Assembly: GCA_045578865.1 (NCBI GenBank) | Contig: JAZNLB010000009.1 | Coordinates: forward strand, 1-27,487 | Origin: RGIG2041 sp045578865 | GTDB lineage: Bacteria; Bacillota; Clostridia; UBA1381; UMGS1253 | Reading direction: 5' to 3' | DNA length: 27,487 nucleotides | Part shown: positions 5,897 to 13,730 of the stretch, in pieces | Position numbering within the stretch: position 1 is the stretch's first letter | How the letters are laid out: each line of letters starts with the position of its first letter | Translations under genes and position numbers: made by a program | The notes under the pieces: model-generated | What the model was told of the DNA's origin: nothing | Databases searched by the model: none | The model's input: the letters and a program-made list of their open reading frames with translations, nothing else

Positions 5897-7219
5897 TCAA
5901 TCCTTAGAGTCAGACAGTAAAATTTTAATCACCCAACCAAACAACGCCAAAAGTGCCGTCACCAATATCAAAAGCATCACAACCGCACCCTTGCCGCCAA
6001 AACAGAAATTGGCAATATGCTTTGCAAGTACCCATCCGTCCGTAAGGGCAGAAATCAAGCCAATCATCGAAAACAGCGCCAATGCAAAACTCAGTTTCTT
6101 ACTGCGGTGCTCCTGCGCCTTTTCCGCTTCCTTCTGCCGCACCTGACCGAGCGAAATCAACGGTTCATGCACATCTTTAAACATGCGTTTGAGTGCGAAC
6201 GCCTCACTCATGTGTGTATACAATCTCTGATATTGCTCGACCTCTGTCACTTGCGTGAACACGAAATCTGTTTCAAACTCATAAAGTTGTTTGCGATAGC
6301 GTTCCAGCATTTTTAAATCGTTGCTCATTCCAACGCCGATTTGCGTCAAAAACAGATAAAGCATATATTTTTGATGCAGCAGTAGCACATACATAAACAA
6401 ATACTGTGCATTGAAATTTTTGTAAAATGTCGTGCGAATAAAATCCACTCTGCCCTTGGTGGGACATACCACACAAGCGGCAGCCTCGGGCGATACACCC
6501 CAGTGCACATCCGGAGACGGCGAAAAGATTTCGCTTGCCTCCTTTTTTTCGTCCTCCGCATATAAAAAGCTCTCATTGTAGCAACGGCGCAAATAATAAA
6601 GTTCTTTTGCGTAACTCTCCTTTTCCTCTGCCTCTATGTAGGAAAGCACATTCGAACGCTCCGTACCCGTATTTGCATAGAAAAAGAAATCAAAACTGCC
6701 GACAGGCGACATCAAACGGCGTGCAAGTTCCAAAAGCGTCACACCGTCTTGGTCATCGGTGCTGTCCGGCAAAGCATACACCTTTTCTTTGGAAACTTTT
6801 TTCATATGGTATAGCGCCGAGGAAATCCAAAGATAATGTGACTTTGGAAAATGCAGCCCGAATGCTAAAATACCCACGCCCATGCCAAAGCAGTACAGTT
6901 GCACACTTTGCAAGCAAAAATCAAACTGCACCGCACGGTCATCAAACAGATGCGGCGCCGTATACAAAACCGTATCTGTCTCCACGCCCAGAAGCGTATC
7001 AAATCCATCTGTCGTCAAACTATAATGTATGCTTCTGCACTTTTCCGGATCGTTGCCGTCATGCTTTTCAGCAACATATTTAAACATATATTTGATTTCA
7101 TCTTGCACACGATCCCAATTCCCGTCCCGCATCAGCGCAGTATGCATCGCCGCAAGCGGCACATCACTGCGGAACCGAAACGGTATAAATACATATGTAA
7201 TATTCGACTGAGCATTCAT
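5897..7219 (-). CDS. Membrane-anchored protein of unknown function, two C-terminal TM segments
   Basis: A 440-aa protein from ATG 7219 (GAGGGTG seven bases upstream); a start 87 nt earlier lacks a ribosome site. Residues 1-270 look soluble, with an opening VFIPFRFRSDV. Residues 272-298 are hydrophobic and aromatic. A charged, probably helical stretch runs to about 376 (KEAEKAQEHRSKK), and two membrane segments follow at about 377-394 and 410-434 with a short cytoplasmic tail. The order of a large soluble domain, long helix and two TMs is reminiscent of CorA-type proteins, but no GMN motif is present, so I do not call it a transporter. First gene of a three-gene run with the 2H protein and the decarboxylase. 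Family not recognised. Confidence 0.75.
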   Translation of the reverse strand: MNAQSNITYVFIPFRFRSDVPLAAMHTALMRDGNWDRVQDEIKYMFKYVAEKHDGNDPEKCRSIHYSLTTDGFDTLLGVETDTVLYTAPHLFDDRAVQFDFCLQSVQLYCFGMGVGILAFGLHFPKSHYLWISSALYHMKKVSKEKVYALPDSTDDQDGVTLLELARRLMSPVGSFDFFFYANTGTERSNVLSYIEAEEKESYAKELYYLRRCYNESFLYAEDEKKEASEIFSPSPDVHWGVSPEAAACVVCPTKGRVDFIRTTFYKNFNAQYLFMYVLLLHQKYMLYLFLTQIGVGMSNDLKMLERYRKQLYEFETDFVFTQVTEVEQYQRLYTHMSEAFALKRMFKDVHEPLISLGQVRQKEAEKAQEHRSKKLSFALALFSMIGLISALTDGWVLAKHIANFCFGGKGAVVMLLILVTALLALFGWVIKILLSDSKD

Positions 7220-7258
7220 TTGTATACACCCTCTTTTGTTTTTACGCTCTCCCAGTCT

Positions 7259-7287
7259 TTTATATGATTTTGTCAAGTTAGGGACAA
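7259..7287 (-). promoter_or_regulatory. Candidate promoter for the 7219 gene
   Basis: Minus strand TTGTCC (7282-7287), 17-nt spacer, TATAAA (7259-7264). The -35 lies in the first hairpin of the TCGATAT array. A nearby TTGACA (7271-7276) has no matching -10. Confidence 0.35.
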
Positions 7288-7485
7288 AATTTTTGTCGAT
7301 ATGCAAACTAAAGTTTGCTCGATATTTTTACTTCGTAAAATCGATATGTTTTCCCTTCGGTCAAACTCGATATAATATGAATTCTCGTTGCGTCAGCAAC
7401 ATATCGAGCGCGCCTGTGCATATCGAGTGCGAAGCACATATCGAGAATTCACAAGAATTCATATCGCTGCGGTGCTGTGCACCGC
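7283..7485. repeat. Array of short hairpins separated by TCGATAT / ATATCGA words
   Basis: Spacer words TCGATAT at 7296, 7319, 7341 and 7367, then the reverse complement ATATCGA at 7401, 7420 and 7438 (ATATCG at 7461), alternate with perfect small inverted repeats: GACAAAA-T-TTTTGTC (7283-7297), GCAAACT-AA-AGTTTGC (7303-7318), TTTTAC-TTC-GTAAAA (7326-7340), GTTGC-GTCA-GCAAC (7387-7400), GTGC-GAA-GCAC (7427-7437), GAATTC-ACAA-GAATTC (7445-7460) and GCGGTGC-TGT-GCACCGC (7469-7485). The hairpin sequences are unrelated to one another; only the spacer word recurs, and it flips orientation near 7380. Confidence 0.85.
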
Positions 7486-7495
7486 ATATAAAGAC

Positions 7496-7513
7496 TGTAT
7501 AATCTAGATGCCA
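7496..7513 (+). repeat. Left copy of an 18-bp imperfect direct repeat flanking the acyltransferase region
   Basis: TGTATAATCTAGATGCCA. It matches 8822-8839 at 16 of 18 positions in the same orientation. No gene lies between this repeat and the acyltransferase stop at 7574. Confidence 0.6.
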
Positions 7514-7573
7514 ATCTTTTTACCGAGAGTTCGCGTCAAGTTGAGACTAAAACATATAACAAGTATTATAATT

Positions 7574-8650
7574 CTAATTTTTATTCAATATTATATTCTT
7601 TACTCTGGCATAGAGAATAGAAAAAACAATGCTTGCAGTCATAACAACTATAAACGGAATTATGGTTTGCACAAAACTCTTTGTATCATACATCATAATA
7701 CTAATAAAAGAACATACCGCTCGATAAAGTACTCTGATAATATAATGAGTTGCCATAATGTAAAATGAATGTAATCCACAAAACTTTAACAGCTTACTCT
7801 TTTTTAGCAAAACAGCCGATGATATAATCCCAACCGTACCAATTAATCCCGATGCGTAAAGGAGAAAACCATTATTCAGCACTTTAGATCCTAACGAAAT
7901 CTTGCCATTCAAACATACCAACGGAACAAGCATAATTCCACATAATATTACACTTGTAACAGTTATTAAAGTGCTGTATTTATTTTTCTCAATCTTTTGT
8001 ACAGCATATTTTACTTTACCATATGTCAAATTGCCAATCGCATAAAAACCCAGGGCAAATAACGCAGAATCCAGACTCCAAGGTAGAATTTTATTGTCAA
8101 ACGGCAAATATCCAGATTCCAGCAACCATCCAAAGAAAACCAAAATGCTACAAACTGCAATTATAGCTAGATTGTATCTTCCCTTTATTTTAGAGATAAA
8201 ATAATACATAATTTCAACAGCAAATAAACACGGAACAAACCAAAGCGGTGCATTTATAACCTTTTCCGATCCTTGCGATAAGAACATCTGCAAAAAATAC
8301 TCATAATAATCATGTAGCAATGGCCAGGAAAAGCCCTTTGAAACACACTTTAATACAAACATGATACAAAGAGAGGCAATATAAAATAAAACATATGGAC
8401 ATATCAAAGTTTTGACTCTTCGTTTTATAAAGCATGAGAAATGAGTGTATTTTTCTTTATTAAAAAGCATACCGGAAATTACAAAAAACAACGGCATATG
8501 AAACGAATATATGTATGCTAAAAGAATTGGTGTATAATTCACATGTGCAAAAACCACAAAGAAAATACCTATTCCCTTAGCAATATCCAGTACTTCAAAC
8601 CTTTCGGATTTCGAAGCAGCAGATGCAGAAATCATCGTTTTTGTTAACAT
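7574..8650 (-). CDS. Acyltransferase family 3 integral membrane protein
   Basis: 358 aa, about ten hydrophobic segments. The N-terminal RFEVLDIAKGIGIFFVVFAH (17-36) is the family signature, with H36 as the likely catalytic histidine, followed by the FHMPLFFVISGML segment. Proteins of this family (OafA, fucose-4-O-acetylase-like) transfer acetyl or other acyl groups to sugars of surface polysaccharides; the acceptor is unknown here. GGAG lies about 7 nt before the ATG. The gene is visibly richer in A+T than its neighbours, stands alone on its own promoter, and is bracketed by an 18-bp imperfect direct repeat (7496-7513, 8822-8839). This suggests acquisition as a cassette. No terminator is evident after the stop. 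Confidence 0.88.
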   Translation of the reverse strand: MLTKTMISASAASKSERFEVLDIAKGIGIFFVVFAHVNYTPILLAYIYSFHMPLFFVISGMLFNKEKYTHFSCFIKRRVKTLICPYVLFYIASLCIMFVLKCVSKGFSWPLLHDYYEYFLQMFLSQGSEKVINAPLWFVPCLFAVEIMYYFISKIKGRYNLAIIAVCSILVFFGWLLESGYLPFDNKILPWSLDSALFALGFYAIGNLTYGKVKYAVQKIEKNKYSTLITVTSVILCGIMLVPLVCLNGKISLGSKVLNNGFLLYASGLIGTVGIISSAVLLKKSKLLKFCGLHSFYIMATHYIIRVLYRAVCSFISIMMYDTKSFVQTIIPFIVVMTASIVFSILYARVKNIILNKN

Positions 8651-8690
8651 AAAATCACTCCATCCTTATAATTAAAATATATTTAAAACT

Positions 8691-8718
8691 ATATTATTTA
8701 TCTTCTGCGAAGTTTCAA
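8691..8718 (-). promoter_or_regulatory. Candidate promoter for the acyltransferase
   Basis: Minus strand TTGAAA (8713-8718), 16-nt spacer, TAATAT (8691-8696), about 40 nt before the start codon in a very AT-rich stretch, so chance matches are likely. Confidence 0.4.
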
Positions 8719-8821
8719 TTTTCTTGTCTTAAAATATTTGTATTATATTATCATATACATAATCCCCGTAAAGTTTTATGTTTTTTTACAGCATACGACA
8801 AAATCACCATGTTATAAGGGA

Positions 8822-8839
8822 TGTATAATCCGGATGCCA
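8822..8839 (+). repeat. Right copy of the 18-bp imperfect direct repeat
   Basis: TGTATAATCCGGATGCCA, paired with 7496-7513. It is followed directly by the composite repeat at 8851-9000. Confidence 0.6.
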
Positions 8840-8850
8840 CTTATTAAAGA

Positions 8851-9000
8851 CTTCCCCTTGAGGTAGCTTTAGCGGCGGTTTGGTAGTGAATGACAATCCG
8901 GTGGATTGTCAGAGCCAAGCCGTGACCGAGCCGCAGCGAGACAGCTGTCACGAAGTGACTGATAAGGTGTAGATTGCGAAAACAATCATCTCACTTTACC
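8851..9000. repeat. Composite intergenic repeat with several inverted repeats (REP/MITE-like)
   Basis: Fills most of the 387-bp gap between comF and the acyltransferase. It contains TGACAATCC-GGT-GGATTGTCA, GTCAC-GAA-GTGAC and GATTG-CGAAAA-CAATC inverted repeats, and GC-rich blocks unlike the AT-rich surroundings. CTTCCCCTTGAGG at one end and AGCTGTCACGAAGTGACTG at the other resemble, from memory, dispersed non-coding repeats in gut Clostridia. No gene is visible. The stretch 8651-8850 holds only the acyltransferase promoter region and AT-rich sequence. Confidence 0.5.
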
Positions 9001-9037
9001 GCGTCAACCACAGCCCATAAACTTACAAAACATATGT

Positions 9038-9799
9038 TTACTCATCCATTATATCAGTTTCTTTTTCCTTTTCCAAGTCCTTTTTGCGAAATACCATATC
9101 TGCTATGCATTGATAAGCCACCTTTGACTTAGACGGCTTGCATCGTGCACGCGCCGCCGTAAGCACATAGATTTTATCTGCCCCCGCAACCTTGAGTGCC
9201 TTAGCACAGTTTTTGACCGTATATCCGCTTGTAAACACATCGTCGACAAGCAAAATGTTGGCATCCTCCAAATCGTGCTTGCAGGTAAAAACATCACGCA
9301 CATTGAGCATTCGTTTTTCATTTTCTTTAATACCGCTCTGCGCCTTCGTCTCTCGCACCTTTAAAAGCGCATGCTCCATGTAGGGCAGATTACAGCGCGC
9401 GGCAACATCTTTTGCCAAGAGCTCCGCCGTATTGTAACCGCGGCGGCATAATTTTTTCATTGTCATCGGTACCGCTACAACCAAATCGATATCCTTTAAA
9501 TCGCACACCGCCACAAGCCGCTCTGCCATAAAAGCGGCAATCGTATGCGCCAGCATCGGTTTATTTAAAAATTTCATGGCGTAAATGATATTGCGTGCGC
9601 CTTTCGTATAGCAAAACGGCGAAAGCACATAAGTAATATGCCCTTTGAGCGCCAGTTTGCCACTGCCCGCCGTCACCGGAAGTTTAGCAAGGCAGTCCTC
9701 ACAAATGTGCAACGGGCTGCTCTCCCGAATGCTCTTTTTACAAAATCCACACCGCTTTGGAAAGAAAATTGAATTGATTAAATCCAAAAGTTTTGACAT
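9038..9799 (-). CDS. comF: ComF family phosphoribosyltransferase-like protein
   Basis: 253 aa. Four N-terminal cysteines (C17, C20, C33, C36) form the usual zinc ribbon, and the phosphoribosyltransferase fold follows with the PRPP-binding signature ILLVDDVFTSGYT (182-194). The ComFC/GntX family is needed for DNA uptake in naturally competent bacteria, where it is thought to act on incoming single strands with the helicase ComFA, but it also occurs in species not known to be competent. Its gene starts 10 nt after recD2 on the same strand, behind GGAGAGG, so both share the recD2 promoter. This recombination pairing is common in Clostridia. The C-terminal tail after about 215 is charged and poorly conserved-looking. 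Confidence 0.9.
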   Translation of the reverse strand: MSKLLDLINSIFFPKRCGFCKKSIRESSPLHICEDCLAKLPVTAGSGKLALKGHITYVLSPFCYTKGARNIIYAMKFLNKPMLAHTIAAFMAERLVAVCDLKDIDLVVAVPMTMKKLCRRGYNTAELLAKDVAARCNLPYMEHALLKVRETKAQSGIKENEKRMLNVRDVFTCKHDLEDANILLVDDVFTSGYTVKNCAKALKVAGADKIYVLTAARARCKPSKSKVAYQCIADMVFRKKDLEKEKETDIMDE

Positions 9800-9809
9800 A
9801 CAACCTCTC

Positions 9810-12017
9810 CTAAATTAAGGATTTCAGGCGTTTTTTCAGACTTGTGTAACGCAGATTTTCCGTGTCGTTTGCCGTCATTTCCGCCACCGCACTCTGCACG
9901 CCGACGAGCACCACCAGTTTTTTAGCGCGCGTAACCGCCGTGTATAAAAGGTTACGCTTCATCAGCATCGGCGCCGCATGATAGACAGGCACAATCACCG
10001 CATCAAACTCACTGCCCTGACTTTTATGTACCGTCACGGCATAGGCAAGCTCCAAATCGACCATCTGGTCAAACATATAGGTAACTTCCTTGTCTTCATC
10101 ATAAAGCACCGTCACCTGCCGCGCCTGCGTATCAATTTGCGTGATATAACCCATATCTCCGTTAAACACTCCGTTGCCGACCGCCGAGGAAGAAATGCTC
10201 GTCCACACAATATCGTAATTGTTTTTCGTCTGCATCACCTTATCACCCTCGCGAAACAGCGTATCGCCGCATTTATGTTCCGCTTTATCTTTTGACGGCG
10301 GATTGATGCTTTGCTGCAACAGCGCATTAAGATGCATCACACCCGCAATTCCCTTTCGCATCGGGCAAAGCACCTGAATTTGTTTTTGCGCTTCATAGCC
10401 ATATGCCTTTGGCAAACGCGTTCTATACAACTCCACCACCGCTTTTGCAATCGCACTCGGATCAGGGCGTTTCGTAAAGAAAAAGTCCGCATCCGTATCC
10501 CCTTGCAGCGGTAGTTGGCCATGCAATATACGGTGTGCATTTTGCACAATCAGGCTTTGCGCCGCCTGACGGAAAATTTCCGTCAGCCGCACGGTAGGTA
10601 CCGCACCGCTACCCAGAATATCCGAAAGCATATTGCCCGGACCAACCGGCGGCAACTGGTCGGCATCTCCGACAAAAATCACAACGCTGTCCAATCGCAC
10701 TGCCGACAAAAGGGCGCTACCCAAAAGCACATCAATCATACTGCTCTCATCGACCACAATCACGCGCTCTTCCAACAGATTGGTAGCGTTACGCGCAAAG
10801 GTCTGCATCTCACCCTCCTGCACATATTCAATTTCGAGCAAACGATGAATGGTAGCGGCATTTTCGTTCGTCACTTCACCAAGTCGCTTTGCCGCTCGCC
10901 CCGTCGGCGCGGCAAGCGCAATCTTATAATTTTCGCTTTTTAAAATTTCAATAATCGTATTGACCACCGTCGTCTTGCCCGTACCCGGTCCGCCCGTCAA
11001 TACCATAATCTGATGTGTCAGCGCAAAGATGACAGCCTCGCGCTGTTTTTCGTCCAATACAACGCCGCTGTTTTTCTTCTGCCACGCTTCCACCAATTTT
11101 TCCGCCATTTTTGGCGTATACAATCCTCGCCCCGAAAGCAACTGGCGGATTTTATTTGCAATCGTCCACTCCGCCTTTTGAAGCATGCTCAAAAACACCA
11201 CACGCACACCTTCGATTTGCTCAATCGTCACGCGTCCTTCAATCGCCAAACCCGTCAGTGCATCGGAGGAAAGCTCCCACGCCACACCGAGCATTTTACA
11301 TACCGTCTCCAACAAATCCACTTCTGTAAGATAGGTGTGTCCCCGTTCATAGGCATTGGACAAAAGCACATACTCCGTCGCCGCCTTGATGCGATTGCGA
11401 CTGTCGGGCAGTACACCCATCTGCATGGCGATGCGGTCAGCCGTCTTAAAGGATATGCCGCTGACCATACTGACAAGGATATACGGATTTTGCTCAATCA
11501 TATTCACCGCATCTGTCCCAAGCGTGCGCTGCACTTTCAATGCCATATTTGCGCTGATGCCAAAGCGTTGCAAAAACATCACCGTGCGCTGAATACTTTG
11601 CTGCGATTGGTAACTGGCGCCGATTTCAAGCGCCTTGGCGCGGCTGATGCCCTTGATGCACGCAAGTCTGTCCGGTGCATTTAAAAGTACATTGAGTGTA
11701 TCTTCGCCGAATTCAGCCACGATGCGTTGCGCTGTTGCAATACCCACGCCGCGGATAATACCCGAACTCAAATAACGGATAATGCTCTGCTCATCCGTCG
11801 GCTCTACCTTTTCATAACTTGCTACTTTAAATTGCCGTCCGTACTGAATGTGGTCTACCCAGTCACCCGAAAGGCGCACAGTTTCCCCCTCACTCAAATA
11901 CGGCATACACCCCGTCGCCGTTACTGCCTCGCCGTCTGCATCCAGCATACAAACGGTGTAGCCGTTTTCATAATTTGCATATATAATTTCTTCTACAAAT
12001 CCGTTTAATTCAACCAT
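9810..12017 (-). CDS. recD2: ATP-dependent DNA helicase RecD2 (RecD-like, SF1B)
   Basis: 735 aa from ATG 12017, chosen for GGGAG seven bases upstream. Order: N-terminal OB-like domain (1-70, beginning VELNGFVEEIIYANYENGYTV), helix-hairpin-helix region (about 80-200), Walker A GGPGTGKTT at 342-350, a DESSM Walker B segment about 95 residues later, GDADQLPPVGPG, and the C-terminal UvrD-like part with VTVHKSQGSEFD and YTAVTRAK. RecD2 is a 5'-3' helicase that works outside RecBCD in DNA repair and replication-fork processing. It is the first gene of a two-gene unit with comF and has a near-consensus promoter, divergent from the methyltransferase gene. Confidence 0.95.
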   Translation of the reverse strand: MVELNGFVEEIIYANYENGYTVCMLDADGEAVTATGCMPYLSEGETVRLSGDWVDHIQYGRQFKVASYEKVEPTDEQSIIRYLSSGIIRGVGIATAQRIVAEFGEDTLNVLLNAPDRLACIKGISRAKALEIGASYQSQQSIQRTVMFLQRFGISANMALKVQRTLGTDAVNMIEQNPYILVSMVSGISFKTADRIAMQMGVLPDSRNRIKAATEYVLLSNAYERGHTYLTEVDLLETVCKMLGVAWELSSDALTGLAIEGRVTIEQIEGVRVVFLSMLQKAEWTIANKIRQLLSGRGLYTPKMAEKLVEAWQKKNSGVVLDEKQREAVIFALTHQIMVLTGGPGTGKTTVVNTIIEILKSENYKIALAAPTGRAAKRLGEVTNENAATIHRLLEIEYVQEGEMQTFARNATNLLEERVIVVDESSMIDVLLGSALLSAVRLDSVVIFVGDADQLPPVGPGNMLSDILGSGAVPTVRLTEIFRQAAQSLIVQNAHRILHGQLPLQGDTDADFFFTKRPDPSAIAKAVVELYRTRLPKAYGYEAQKQIQVLCPMRKGIAGVMHLNALLQQSINPPSKDKAEHKCGDTLFREGDKVMQTKNNYDIVWTSISSSAVGNGVFNGDMGYITQIDTQARQVTVLYDEDKEVTYMFDQMVDLELAYAVTVHKSQGSEFDAVIVPVYHAAPMLMKRNLLYTAVTRAKKLVVLVGVQSAVAEMTANDTENLRYTSLKKRLKSLI

Positions 12018-12044
12018 AGTAATCTCCCAAAACATGCTAAATAC

Positions 12045-12073
12045 ATTATCACAAAAACCGAACATTTTGTCAA
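12045..12073 (-). promoter_or_regulatory. Promoter for recD2-comF
   Basis: Minus strand TTGACA (12068-12073), 17-nt spacer, GATAAT (12045-12050), placing the start about 20 nt before the ATG. It lies back to back with the methyltransferase promoter at 12106-12134. Confidence 0.85.
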
Positions 12074-12105
12074 GTATTATCAAACAAATTTTCGGTTATT
12101 CTCTC

Positions 12106-12134
12106 TTTACTTTTTCTAAAAAAAATGGTATACT
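12106..12134 (+). promoter_or_regulatory. Promoter for the methyltransferase
   Basis: TTTACT (12106-12111), 17-nt spacer, TATACT (12129-12134). The start would fall near 12141, giving a leader only about 11 nt long that begins at the ribosome site GAGGTGAT. Confidence 0.75.
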
Positions 12135-12151
12135 GTCGCAGAGGTGATATT

Positions 12152-12886
12152 ATGCCCGAAAATTATGCAGAATTTGCAAACATTTATGACCGGCTGATTT
12201 TAGAAGACATTGACTATACGGCGATTGCGGACTATATTGAATCCACCCTGTCCCGACTCGGCAAAAAAGCGAATCTGGTTTGCGATTTGGCGTGCGGCAC
12301 GGGTACGCTGACCGATATTTTGCAAAAACGCGGCTACGATATGATTGGCATCGATTTATCCCCCGAAATGTTAAACATTGCGCGCGAAAAAAATCCAGAC
12401 ATCCTGTTGTTAAACCAAGACATTCGTACATTTGAACTCTATGGCACCGTGGATGCGCTTTTGTGTATGACCGATTCGCTCAACTACATTGAAACGCACG
12501 AGGATTTGTTTGCCATTTTCAAGGCGGCTAAAACATGCTATTTAAATCCGGATGCCCCCTTTATTTTCGATTTGAATTCACCGTTTAAATTAAAAACAGT
12601 GCTCGGAAACAACACCTTTACCTATGACAGCGACGATGTGTTTTATGTGTGGGAAAACGAGTTTGATACCGATGCAAACTGCACCGATTTTTACTTAACA
12701 TTCTTTGTAAAAGACGGCGAAACCTACCACCGCTTTTGTGAGCAGCACACCGAGTATATTTATGAACCTGCCAAAATAAAAGCGCTGCTAAAAAAAGCAG
12801 GCTTCACAAAAATTGAAATTTTTGACGGCTACACAAATCGCCCTGCGCGCAAAAACAGCGAGCGAATTGTGTTTGTTGCGAGATAA
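12152..12886 (+). CDS. Class I SAM-dependent methyltransferase
   Basis: 244 aa from ATG 12152, which has GAGGTGAT upstream; an ATG at 12125 lies in front of the predicted -10 and is excluded. Motif I DLACGTGTL is at residues 45-53, and GIDLSPEML follows with the acidic residue expected to bind the SAM ribose. The C-terminal half (DAPFIFDLNSPFKL, FTKIEIFDGY) resembles the CypM/YqeM-like small-molecule group. The substrate is not deducible. The gene has its own promoter and stands between recD2 (divergent) and the cold-shock gene (same strand, separate promoter). Confidence 0.9.
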   Translation: MPENYAEFANIYDRLILEDIDYTAIADYIESTLSRLGKKANLVCDLACGTGTLTDILQKRGYDMIGIDLSPEMLNIAREKNPDILLLNQDIRTFELYGTVDALLCMTDSLNYIETHEDLFAIFKAAKTCYLNPDAPFIFDLNSPFKLKTVLGNNTFTYDSDDVFYVWENEFDTDANCTDFYLTFFVKDGETYHRFCEQHTEYIYEPAKIKALLKKAGFTKIEIFDGYTNRPARKNSERIVFVAR

Positions 12887-12934
12887 ATGGCGTTTTTTGT
12901 CGAGTTAAAATTACCCAAAAACACAAGTTTTTAG

Positions 12935-12963
12935 TTGACATCAAATAAAAAGAGTGGTATGAT
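12935..12963 (+). promoter_or_regulatory. Promoter for the cold-shock gene
   Basis: TTGACA (12935-12940), 17-nt spacer, TATGAT (12958-12963). The resulting leader is about 55 nt and contains the hairpin at 12975-12994. Confidence 0.85.
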
Positions 12964-12974
12964 TAGCATAGTTG

Positions 12975-12994
12975 CTCAGGCAAAACCGCCTGAG
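12975..12994 (+). promoter_or_regulatory. Hairpin in the cold-shock mRNA leader
   Basis: CTCAGGC (12975-12981), loop, GCCTGAG (12988-12994), followed after 10 nt by a T7 run that touches the ribosome site. It could be a temperature-sensitive or stability element of the kind found in cspA-type leaders; the U-run is too distant for a classical terminator. Confidence 0.5.
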
Positions 12995-13025
12995 GCACGC
13001 AATATTTTTTTGGAGGAAAGTACAC

Positions 13026-13226
13026 ATGCAAAAGGGAACAGTAAAATGGTTTAACGCAGAAAAGGGTTACGGCTTTATTCAGAGCGAAGACGGTACAGAT
13101 GTTTTCGTTCACTTCTCCGCAATCCAGAGCGAAGGCTACAAGTCTCTCGATGAGGGCGCAGCCGTTGAATTTGAAGTTATTGAAGGCGCTAAGGGTCCGC
13201 AGGCTGCAAATGTTGTAAAGCTCTAA
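13026..13226 (+). CDS. Cold-shock protein, CspA family
   Basis: 66 aa, the usual single-domain length. It begins MQKGTVKWFNAEKGYGFIQ and has both RNA-binding motifs, KGYGFI (about 13-18) and DVFVHF (about 25-30). These OB-fold proteins bind single-stranded RNA and DNA and melt mRNA structure at low temperature or act as general RNA chaperones. The start is set by GGAGG (13012-13016); the longer open frame upstream runs through the leader hairpin and is not coding. It has a strong own promoter and a terminator 50 nt downstream, so it is a monocistronic, probably highly expressed gene. Confidence 0.96.
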   Translation: MQKGTVKWFNAEKGYGFIQSEDGTDVFVHFSAIQSEGYKSLDEGAAVEFEVIEGAKGPQAANVVKL

Positions 13227-13277
13227 TGTTTGCAAAGCGGGTGTTTATATACCGGCAAAATTTTTAATTCAAACAAA

Positions 13278-13311
13278 GAAAAACACGCTACACTACATAG
13301 CGTGTTTTTTT
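13278..13311. terminator. Bidirectional terminator between csp (+) and atpC (-)
   Basis: ACACGCTA (13283-13290), loop CACTACA, TAGCGTGT (13298-13305), with A-run before and T7 after. It serves both converging units: csp from the left and the atp operon, whose last stop codon is at 13313. Confidence 0.9.
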
Positions 13312-13312
13312 G

Positions 13313-13714
13313 TTATTTTTTTCCTACATTGATTCTGTTGAGTGCCCGCTTGATTTTCAGCTCCGCGAGTGCAATGTCCTTGGCTTCTGTTTTGCTTTCC
13401 TTTTTCGCTTTTGCTTTTTCAAGCGCACGCTCGGCTCTTGCAATGTCAATCTCATCTGCCCATTCAAAAGTCTGCGCCACTATGGTCGCAATCTCGCTTG
13501 CAAACGAAACCATGCCACCCGAGCATGCCGCTTCGCGCACTTTGCCCTCGCCGTCCGTCACGCGCACTTTACCGATATCGAGCGGTGCCAGATAGGTCGC
13601 ATGGCGACTCAAAATGCCGACCTCGCCTGCGGTAGTACGCACAACAATGCGCTGCGCCACGCCATCATAACACATGCCCTCCGGTGTAACAATTTTTAAT
13701 TGGAATGTAGCCAT
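13313..13714 (-). CDS. atpC: F-type ATP synthase epsilon subunit
   Basis: 133 aa, full length. The N-terminal beta-sandwich begins FQLKIVTPEGMCYDG, with GEVGILSRHATYLAPL as the conserved block. The C-terminal 45 residues form the expected helical hairpin (ERALEKAKAKKESK). It couples rotation of the central stalk to the catalytic head and can act as a brake on ATP hydrolysis. Last gene of the atp operon, 16 nt after atpD, with the bidirectional terminator directly after its stop. Confidence 0.95.
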   Translation of the reverse strand: MATFQLKIVTPEGMCYDGVAQRIVVRTTAGEVGILSRHATYLAPLDIGKVRVTDGEGKVREAACSGGMVSFASEIATIVAQTFEWADEIDIARAERALEKAKAKKESKTEAKDIALAELKIKRALNRINVGKK

Positions 13715-13730
13715 ATATACACCCCCGAAC

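Noticed and set aside
7283..7485. CRISPR array or replication-origin iterons
   Set aside because: Units are too short and inverted about the centre, the intervening sequences are hairpins, and no replication initiator gene is nearby.
7508..7768. 86-codon plus-strand frame after the left direct repeat
   Set aside because: It overlaps the 3' end of the acyltransferase on the other strand and has no recognisable protein character or ribosome site.
8851..9037. raiA motif RNA downstream of comF
   Set aside because: Gene order would suit it, but I cannot confirm the conserved features by eye, and the sequence looks more like dispersed palindromic repeats. Kept as a check in the findings.
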